DNA of 47,940 nucleotides from positions 1 through 47,940 of the forward strand of contig NZ_LIQT01000046.1 of the NCBI RefSeq assembly GCF_001418415.1. Reading direction: 5' to 3'. This DNA is from Streptomyces hirsutus (lineage in GTDB: Bacteria; Actinomycetota; Actinomycetes; Streptomycetales; Streptomycetaceae). Made by a program: the position numbers and the translations under genes. Of the stretch, positions 42,159 to 47,940 are shown one piece after another (within the stretch, counting starts at the first letter, position 1; every line of letters begins with the position of its first letter). The notes under the pieces are model-generated. The model was not told where the DNA came from. It saw only the letters and a list, made by a program, of their open reading frames with translations, and ran no database searches.

Positions 42159-43148
42159 TCATGCGGATCCCAGAGCCGTCTGCAGGGCCTTCAGGTTGGA
42201 CTCCATGACCTCGAAGTAGTCGGCGCCGCGGGAGCTGTCGGTGATGCCCTCGAGCGGGTCGAGGACGTCCGTCTTCAGTCCGGCGTCCTTGGCGACCGTC
42301 TTCGCGGTGTCGTCGCTCACCAGTGTCTCGTAGAAGACGGTGGTCACGCCGTCGGCCCCGGCCGTCTCGGTGAGCTCCTTCACGCGGGCCGCGCTGGGCT
42401 CGGACTCGGGGTCGAGGCCGTTGATGGCCTCCTCGGTCAGGCCGTAGCGCTCGGCGAAGTAGCCGAAGGAGGCGTGGGTGGTGATGAAGACGTCGGTCTT
42501 CCGGTCCTTCAGGCCCGCCTCGAGCGTGGTGTCCAGCTCGTTCAGCTTGCCGACGAGGGTGTCGGTGTTCTTCCGGTAGTCGGCGGCGTGGTCGGGGTCG
42601 GCCTTCTCGAAGGCCTTGCCGACGCCCTCGGCGACCTCGGCGTACTTGACCGGGTCGAGCCAGACGTGGGGGTCCTTGCCGCCCTCGGTATCGTGGCTGT
42701 GGCCCTCGTGCCCGCCCTCGTCCTCGTGGGCGTGGTCCTCGTCCCCGTGACCGTGCCCGTCCTCGGCGCCGTGCGTCTCCAGGGTGGTCAGGGTGGCCGC
42801 GTCGATCTTCGTCTTCACCCCGGACTGGCCGATGGCCTCGTCGACGTTGGGCTGCAGGCCCTTGAGGTAGAGCGCCGCGTCGGTCTCCTCGAGCTGCGCG
42901 GTCTGTTTGGCGCTGATCTCCAGGTCGTGCGGCTCCTGGCCGGGCTGGGTCAGGCTGGTGACGTTCACGTGGTCGCCGCCGATCTGCTCGGCCAGGAACG
43001 CCATCGGGTAGAAGGAGGCGACGACGTCGAACTTCCCGGTGTTGCCCGCGGCGGCGCTGTCGGAGGAGCAGGCGGACAGGGTGCCCAGGGCGAGCGCGGT
43101 GACCGCGGTCACCGCGCTCGCGGGTATGAGGCGTCGTCGTACGTTCAT
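42159..43148 (-). CDS. znuA: Zinc-binding lipoprotein of the ABC importer
   Basis: This is a 329-residue cluster A-I metal-binding lipoprotein. The signal ends at ALGTLSAC. The mature protein has FDVVASFYPMAFLAEQIGGDHVNV with the first zinc ligand region, GQEPHDLEISAKQ, a His/Asp/Glu-rich loop (about residues 130-165) that is characteristic of zinc-binding proteins, DPHVWLDPVKYAEV, and FITTHASFGYFAERYGL. It captures zinc outside the membrane for ZnuBC. ATG at 43148 (MNVRRRLIP) is preferred to one at 43163. A Zur box lies 22 bases upstream. Confidence 0.95.
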   Translation of the reverse strand: MNVRRRLIPASAVTAVTALALGTLSACSSDSAAAGNTGKFDVVASFYPMAFLAEQIGGDHVNVTSLTQPGQEPHDLEISAKQTAQLEETDAALYLKGLQPNVDEAIGQSGVKTKIDAATLTTLETHGAEDGHGHGDEDHAHEDEGGHEGHSHDTEGGKDPHVWLDPVKYAEVAEGVGKAFEKADPDHAADYRKNTDTLVGKLNELDTTLEAGLKDRKTDVFITTHASFGYFAERYGLTEEAINGLDPESEPSAARVKELTETAGADGVTTVFYETLVSDDTAKTVAKDAGLKTDVLDPLEGITDSSRGADYFEVMESNLKALQTALGSA

Positions 43149-43169
43149 GACTCCCATTTTCAACTAATA

Positions 43170-43184
43170 TGGAAACCGTTGTCA
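43170..43184 (-). promoter_or_regulatory. Zur box upstream of znuA
   Basis: On the minus strand TGACAACGGTTTCCA matches the remembered Streptomyces Zur consensus TGAAAATGATTTTCA at 11 of 15 positions. It is 22 bases upstream of the znuA start and overlaps a TTGACA-like -35 hexamer (plus-strand 43180-43185), so binding would block transcription. Confidence 0.6.
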
Positions 43185-43219
43185 ACAAGGGGGGTGGAGG
43201 GCCCGCGCCGGAGAACCCC

Positions 43220-43238
43220 GGGCCCTTGGTGAGGGCCC
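43220..43238. repeat. Hairpin in the glyS/znuA intergenic region
   Basis: GGGCCCT and AGGGCCC flank TGGTG. It lies in the leader-side region of glyS, and more C/G-rich complementary sequence follows at 43253-43263. The function is unclear. Confidence 0.35.
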
Positions 43239-43242
43239 CGAA

Positions 43243-43273
43243 TTGGTCGGGGGGCGGGGCCCGCCGGTAGCCT
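43243..43273 (+). promoter_or_regulatory. Possible glyS promoter
   Basis: TTGGTC (43243-43248) and TAGCCT (43268-43273) are separated by 19 bases, a little long. They resemble the HrdB-type TTGACn...TAGnnT pattern. Confidence 0.3.
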
Positions 43274-43332
43274 GAGTGCTTCGCTGGAAGCAATCTCGCT
43301 TCGTCGCCCGTCGTCGTAATGAAGAGAGCACC

Positions 43333-44715
43333 GTGGCCGCCGACAAGATCGACACCATCGTCAGCCTGAGCAAGCGCCGAGGCTTCGTATTCCCCTGCAG
43401 TGAGATCTACGGCGGCCAGCGTGCCGCCTGGGACTACGGGCCGTTGGGTGTCGAGCTCAAGGAGAACCTCAAGCGTCAGTGGTGGCGCTACATGGTGACG
43501 TCGCGTGAGGACGTCGTGGGGATCGACTCGTCGGTGATCCTGGCCCCCGAGGTGTGGGTCGCCTCCGGTCACGTCGCCACCTTCTCGGACCCGCTCACCG
43601 AATGCACCGCCTGTCACAAGCGGTTCCGCGCGGACCACCTGGAAGAGGCGTACGAGGAGAAGAAGGGCCGCGCCCCGGAGAACGGCCTCGCCGACATCAA
43701 CTGCCCCAACTGCGGCAACAAGGGCCAGTTCACCGAGCCCAAGCAGTTCTCGGGCCTGCTCTCCACCCACCTCGGCCCGACGCAGGACTCCGGCTCCGTC
43801 GCCTACCTGCGCCCCGAGACCGCCCAGGGCATCTTCACCAACTTCGCCCAGGTGCAGACCACCTCGCGCCGCAAGCCGCCGTTCGGCATCGCCCAGATCG
43901 GCAAGTCCTTCCGCAACGAGATCACGCCCGGCAACTTCATCTTCCGCACCCGCGAGTTCGAGCAGATGGAGATGGAGTTCTTCGTCAAGCCGGGCGAGGA
44001 CGAGCAGTGGCAGGAGTACTGGATGGAGCAGCGCTGGAACTGGTACACCGGCCTCGGCATGCGCGAGGAGAACATGCGGTGGTACGACCACCCGAAGGAG
44101 AAGCTCTCCCACTACTCCAAGCGCACCGCTGACATCGAGTACCGCTTCCAGTTCGGCGGCAGCGAGTGGGGCGAGCTCGAGGGCGTCGCCAACCGCACCG
44201 ACTACGACCTCGGCGCCCACTCCAAGGCCTCCGGCCAGGACCTCTCCTACTTCGACCAGGAGGCCGGCGAGCGCTGGACGCCGTACGTCATCGAGCCGGC
44301 GGCCGGTCTCGGCCGGGCGATGCTCGCCTTCCTGATCGACGCCTACGTCGAGGACGAGGCGCCCAACGCCAAGGGCAAGCTGGAGAAGCGCACGGTGCTG
44401 CGTCTCGACCCGCGCCTGGCCCCGGTGAAGGTCGCGGTGCTCCCGCTCTCCCGCAACCCGGAGCTGTCGCCGAAGGCCAAGGGCCTCGCCCAGGCGCTGC
44501 GGCAGAACTGGAACATCGAGTTCGACGACGCCGGCGCCATCGGCCGCCGCTACCGCCGCCAGGACGAGATCGGTACGCCGTTCTGCGTCACGGTCGACTT
44601 CGACACGCTCGAGGACAACGCGGTGACCGTGCGCGAGCGCGACACCATGAAGCAGGAGCGGGTCTCCCTCGACCAGATCGAGGGCTACCTGGCGAGCCGC
44701 CTGGTCGGCTGCTGA
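43333..44715 (+). CDS. glyS: Glycyl-tRNA synthetase (dimeric alpha2 type)
   Basis: This is a 460-residue class II synthetase. Motif 1 lies near [30 protein letters not shown], motif 2 in [25 protein letters not shown], and motif 3 in [20 protein letters not shown]. The C-terminal anticodon-binding domain has [28 protein letters not shown]. It attaches glycine to tRNA-Gly. A four-cysteine insertion (CTACHKRF and CPNCGNKG, near residues 95-135) is a probable zinc-binding element. GTG at 43333 ([12 protein letters not shown]) is the family-typical start. It is divergent from the znu operon. Confidence 0.95.
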   Translation: MAADKIDTIVSLSKRRGFVFPCSEIYGGQRAAWDYGPLGVELKENLKRQWWRYMVTSREDVVGIDSSVILAPEVWVASGHVATFSDPLTECTACHKRFRADHLEEAYEEKKGRAPENGLADINCPNCGNKGQFTEPKQFSGLLSTHLGPTQDSGSVAYLRPETAQGIFTNFAQVQTTSRRKPPFGIAQIGKSFRNEITPGNFIFRTREFEQMEMEFFVKPGEDEQWQEYWMEQRWNWYTGLGMREENMRWYDHPKEKLSHYSKRTADIEYRFQFGGSEWGELEGVANRTDYDLGAHSKASGQDLSYFDQEAGERWTPYVIEPAAGLGRAMLAFLIDAYVEDEAPNAKGKLEKRTVLRLDPRLAPVKVAVLPLSRNPELSPKAKGLAQALRQNWNIEFDDAGAIGRRYRRQDEIGTPFCVTVDFDTLEDNAVTVRERDTMKQERVSLDQIEGYLASRLVGC

Positions 44716-44774
44716 CGCCGTAGGCCCGGTCCGGCGTGATCCGCCGGACGGACCCTGACACCGTCGACTTCGTC

Positions 44775-44817
44775 GAGCCGCCCCGGACAGCGCTTCCCGC
44801 GCCGTCCGGGGCGGCTC
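44775..44817. terminator. Bidirectional terminator after glyS
   Basis: There is a perfect 14-bp stem (44775-44788 with 44804-44817) with a 15-base loop between glyS and the convergent small gene, touching that gene's stop codon. Confidence 0.7.
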
Positions 44818-45022
44818 ATCTCTCCGTGGGGTCCACCGTCGCCTGGTGGGCCTCCACCAGATGTTCCTGCGCCTTCAGCCAGGGCAGGAACTGGGCGCGT
44901 CGGCGCCAGTCGCAGGTCTCGCAGCTGATCGTGCGCTGCACACCGGTGCGCCGGACCCGTACGACGTGTTCCCGGCCGTGCTGGTCCCAGCGGCTGACCT
45001 TGCTCGTGTCGATCTGGGGCAT
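44816..45022 (-). CDS. Small zinc-finger-like protein
   Basis: This is a 68-residue protein: MPQIDTSKVSRWDQHGREHVVRVRR, then ISCETCDWRRRAQFLPWLKAQEHLVEAHQATV. A C-x-x-C pair and two histidines (EHLVEAH) in C2H2-like order suggest one zinc-binding finger. ATG at 45022 is the conserved-looking start; a longer frame upstream has low-complexity composition. Function unknown; it may be a DNA/RNA-binding or adaptor protein. Confidence 0.7.
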   Translation of the reverse strand: MPQIDTSKVSRWDQHGREHVVRVRRTGVQRTISCETCDWRRRAQFLPWLKAQEHLVEAHQATVDPTER

Positions 45023-45208
45023 GAGGCCTCCGGCATCCGTGGTCGTCGTCGCGGTACCTGTCGCCCCCGATCGGGGACGACAAGGAGTCTGCGGCAAGAA
45101 CAACATCAACGGGGGCTCTCCGCGGGCGAATTCGGTGGAGACCCGGCCCGTACGGGAGGGGGCGCCCGGTGACGCGCGAGCGCGCGCCTCCACACGGGGG
45201 CCGTGTGC

Positions 45209-46654
45209 TCAGGCGTCCGCTCCGGCCACCTCGCGGATCTCCGCCGACTCCAGCCGCTCGGCCGTCCGCCGCGCGGTCGCGCGGGCCCAGCGGCCCGAGG
45301 TCGCCGCGCCCACCACCAGCACCGCGAGTCCGCACGCGGTGAGGATCCACCAGCCGGGCCGCGAGGCCTCCGTGAAGCTCTCCGCGTACGACGAGGAGTC
45401 CACCCCGGCCGCCAGCACCGCGCCGATCACCGCGACGCCGAGCGCCTGGCCCAGCTGCCGGCTGGTGGAGGCCACCGCCGAGGCCACCCCGGCCTGGGCG
45501 CGGGGCATGCCGGAGACGGCGGTGTTGGTGATGGGCGCGTTGACGAAGCCGAAGCCGACGCCGAACAGGACGTACCCGACGGCCAGTGTGGCGTTGGACG
45601 TCTCGGCCTCGAAGAGGGCGAAGAGGAGCCCGGCCGCCGTCATCGCGCCGCCCGCGATCAGCAGCGGAAGCCGGGGTCCCCGGTTGCCGACCAGCCGGCC
45701 GGAGAGCGGGGCGCACAGGAACGTCGGGAGGGCCATGGGGAGCATCCACAGCCCGGCCTCCAGGGCGCTCAGGCCCCGTACGTTCTGCAGGTAGAGCGTC
45801 GACAGGAACAGGAACCCGCCGAGCGAGGCGAACGCGCTCACCGCGATCACGGTGGCCCCGCTGAACGGCGCCGAGCGGAAGAAGCGCAGGTCGATGAGGG
45901 GTTCGTGACGCCGGGACTCGTAGCGGAGCAGGGCGACCAGCGACGCGAGCGCGACGGCGCCGAAGGGGACCGTGGTGGAGAGCGACGCGTGCGGTGCCTC
46001 GATGATCGCGTACGTCAGCGAGCCGAACAGGGCGATGACCAGCAACTGGCCCACCGGGTCGGCGCGGCGGGCCTTCGGCGCCCGGGACTCCGGGACGAAG
46101 CGCAGGGTGAGGACGAGGGCGGCGAGGCCCACCGGCAGGTTGATCCAGAAGATGGAGCGCCACCCGACGGAGTCCACCAGCAGGCCCCCGACCAGGGGTC
46201 CCGCCGCCATCGACAGGCCGACGACCGCGCCCCACGCGCCGATCGCGCGGGCGCGCTCGCGCGGGTCGGTGAAGGTGTTGGTGATGATCGACATGGCGAC
46301 CGGGTTGAGCATCGAACCGCCCACCGCCTGCACCATGCGGAAGGCGACCAGCGCCTCCAGGTTCGGCGCGAGCGAGCACAGCAGCGAACCGAGGGTGAAG
46401 ACGACCAGGCCCGCCGTGAAGACCCGTCTGCGGCCGATCCGGTCGGCCGTGGAGCCGGCGAGCATGAGCAGCGACGCCAGGACGAGGGTGTACGCGTCGA
46501 TGGTCCACTGCAGGCCCGAGGTGCTCGCGTCCAGATCCCTCTGGAGCGACGGCAGGGCGACGTTCAGGACCGTGTTGTCCAGGCTCACGAGGAGCAGGCT
46601 CATGCAGCAGATCGCGAGTACGAGGAGACGTCGGCGCGGGCTGAGCTCGGACAT
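45209..46654 (-). CDS. DHA2-family (EmrB/QacA-type) multidrug exporter
   Basis: This is a 481-residue MFS exporter with about 14 membrane helices. Motif D1-like LVSLDNTVLNVALPSLQRDL begins helix 1. The loop 2-3 motif A is GSTADRIGRRRVF. Motif C-like GPLVGGLLVDSVGWRSIFWINLPVGL is typical of DHA2 antiporters. It should expel drugs or small metabolites using the proton gradient. ATG at 46654 (MSELSPRRR) is preferred; another at 46663 would add three residues. No regulator gene is adjacent. Confidence 0.9.
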   Translation of the reverse strand: MSELSPRRRLLVLAICCMSLLLVSLDNTVLNVALPSLQRDLDASTSGLQWTIDAYTLVLASLLMLAGSTADRIGRRRVFTAGLVVFTLGSLLCSLAPNLEALVAFRMVQAVGGSMLNPVAMSIITNTFTDPRERARAIGAWGAVVGLSMAAGPLVGGLLVDSVGWRSIFWINLPVGLAALVLTLRFVPESRAPKARRADPVGQLLVIALFGSLTYAIIEAPHASLSTTVPFGAVALASLVALLRYESRRHEPLIDLRFFRSAPFSGATVIAVSAFASLGGFLFLSTLYLQNVRGLSALEAGLWMLPMALPTFLCAPLSGRLVGNRGPRLPLLIAGGAMTAAGLLFALFEAETSNATLAVGYVLFGVGFGFVNAPITNTAVSGMPRAQAGVASAVASTSRQLGQALGVAVIGAVLAAGVDSSSYAESFTEASRPGWWILTACGLAVLVVGAATSGRWARATARRTAERLESAEIREVAGADA

Positions 46655-46732
46655 GCACGCCATCGTACGCGCGGTTCAATAGTGCGGCTAACTAATGACC
46701 TGTGCGTGCTCGGTATGCGCGACAATGGGGGA

Positions 46733-47923
46733 ATGTCCACGCCCCCCTCCACCCCGAACCCGGCCACGGCTCCGGACCCCGCCCCGGCACCGGCCCCGTC
46801 GGACCTGACGATCGGCCCGTACGCGGTCCGGCCGCCCGTCGTGCTGGCCCCCATGGCCGGGATCACCAACGCCCCCTTCCGCACGCTCTGCAGGGAGTTC
46901 AGCGGCGGCAAGGGGCTGTTCGTCAGCGAGATGATCACCACCCGGGCGCTGGTCGAACGCAACGAGAAGACCATGCAGTTGATCCACTTCGACGCGAGCG
47001 AGACGCCGCGCTCGATCCAGCTGTACGGCGTCGACCCGGTGACCGTGGGCAAGGCGGTCCGCATGATCGTCGAGGAGGACCTCGCCGACCACATCGACCT
47101 CAACTTCGGCTGCCCGGTACCGAAGGTGACCCGCAAGGGCGGCGGCTCGGCCCTGCCCTACAAGCGGAACCTGCTGCGCTCCATCCTGCGCGAGGCGGTC
47201 GCCGGAGCCGGGGACCTGCCGGTCACGATCAAGATGCGCAAGGGCATCGACGACGACCACCTGACCTACCTGGACGCCGGCCGCATCGCCGTGGAAGAGG
47301 GGGTGAGCGCCGTCGCCCTGCACGGCCGCACCACCGCCCAGCACTACGGCGGCACCGCCGACTGGGACGCCATCGCCCGGCTCAAGGAGCACGTGCCGGA
47401 GATCCCCGTGCTCGGCAACGGCGACATCTGGTCCGCCGACGACGCGCTGCGGATGGTGCGCGAGACCGGCTGCGACGGGGTCGTGGTGGGGCGCGGCTGC
47501 CTGGGCCGGCCGTGGCTGTTCGCCGACCTGGTCGCCTCCTTCGAGGGCCGGGACGACTTCCTCCGGCCCACGCTGCGCGAGGTCGCCGACGTCATGGTCC
47601 GGCACGCCACCCTGCTCGGCGAGTGGATCGGCGACGAGGCCCGCGGAGTGATCGACTTCCGCAAGCACGTCGCCTGGTACCTGAAGGGCTTCGCGGTCGG
47701 CTCCGAGATGCGCAAGCGGCTCGCGATCACCTCGTCCCTCGAGACGCTGCGGGCCGGGCTGGACGAACTGGACCTGGACCAGCCCTGGCCGACCGGCGCC
47801 GACGGCCCCCGCGGCCGTACGTCCGGCAACAACCGGGTGGCGCTGCCGGACGGTTGGCTGAAGGACCCGTACGAGTGCGCGGGCGTCGGCGAGGACGCCG
47901 AACTCGACACGTCCGGCGGCTGA
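46733..47923 (+). CDS. dusB: tRNA-dihydrouridine synthase B
   Basis: This is a 396-residue FMN-dependent Dus enzyme that reduces uridine to dihydrouridine in tRNA. The N-terminal 24 residues are Pro/Ala/Thr-rich and probably disordered. The TIM barrel then has VLAPMAGITNAPFR, FVSEMITTRALV and HIDLNFGCPVPKVTRKGGGSAL with the active-site Cys127. VPEIPVLGNGDIWS and GVVVGRGCLGRPWLF complete the FMN-binding phosphate site. A helical C-terminal domain follows. ATG at 46733 has G-rich sequence right before it and an alternative ATG lies at 46715, so the exact start is uncertain. It is divergent from the MFS gene. Confidence 0.92.
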   Translation: MSTPPSTPNPATAPDPAPAPAPSDLTIGPYAVRPPVVLAPMAGITNAPFRTLCREFSGGKGLFVSEMITTRALVERNEKTMQLIHFDASETPRSIQLYGVDPVTVGKAVRMIVEEDLADHIDLNFGCPVPKVTRKGGGSALPYKRNLLRSILREAVAGAGDLPVTIKMRKGIDDDHLTYLDAGRIAVEEGVSAVALHGRTTAQHYGGTADWDAIARLKEHVPEIPVLGNGDIWSADDALRMVRETGCDGVVVGRGCLGRPWLFADLVASFEGRDDFLRPTLREVADVMVRHATLLGEWIGDEARGVIDFRKHVAWYLKGFAVGSEMRKRLAITSSLETLRAGLDELDLDQPWPTGADGPRGRTSGNNRVALPDGWLKDPYECAGVGEDAELDTSGG

Positions 47924-47940
47924 GCCGGTCCGGTCCGGGG

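Overview
The window is a piece of a Streptomyces chromosome or that of a very close relative. The evidence is the very high G+C content, third-position G/C bias, GTG starts, ATGA/GTGA stop-start overlaps, rare TTA codons, and gene families typical of the genus (SCO2521-SCO2525 families, Scr1/DUF397 pairs, a Zur-controlled znu operon next to glycyl-tRNA synthetase). No rRNA, tRNA or CRISPR array was found.

Bases 1-12,600 are mostly conserved core genes. They are the 3' end of a PfkB sugar kinase; a compact run phoH - ybeY - CorC/HlyC membrane protein - YjbR/MmcQ protein - cytidine-deaminase-like protein; a small secreted protein; and era, whose 3' end is repeated 2.5 times at an exact 116-bp period. 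A leftward GH1 glucosidase and a protealysin-type M4 protease with its emfourin inhibitor follow. Then comes leuA behind a 15-codon leader peptide with four consecutive Leu codons, and a TerB-like protein.

Bases 12,600-20,500 hold a GNAT acetyltransferase and the least understood conserved locus here: a SCO2525-family methyltransferase, a SCO2524-family protein, a SCO2523-family deviant P-loop ATPase, SCO2522- and SCO2521-family proteins and a membrane-anchored coiled-coil protein. Two of these genes carry a single TTA codon, which points to developmental (bldA) control.

Bases 20,500-38,200 look like an accessory region. They contain a fused, broken MMPL/response-regulator remnant, a small membrane protein, an Scr1/DUF397 toxin-antitoxin-like module with two small divergent genes, a LacI regulator with a secreted GH3 enzyme, and a seven-gene leftward catabolic operon. 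The operon encodes a ribose-type ABC importer, an LsrF-type class I aldolase/thiolase, a GlpD-like flavoenzyme and an FGGY kinase, opposite a GntR/HutC regulator. The divergent promoter region has three similar operator-like sites and a near-consensus Crp-type palindrome. The operon resembles the AI-2 lsr system but has a GlpD-like enzyme, a different binding protein and a different regulator. I infer that it breaks down an unidentified polyol or sugar. A probable decayed transposase ends the region.

Bases 38,200-47,940 return to core genes: recO, uppS, the zinc-uptake operon znuA-znuC-znuB-zur with a Zur box, glycyl-tRNA synthetase, a small zinc-finger-like protein, a DHA2 drug exporter and dusB.
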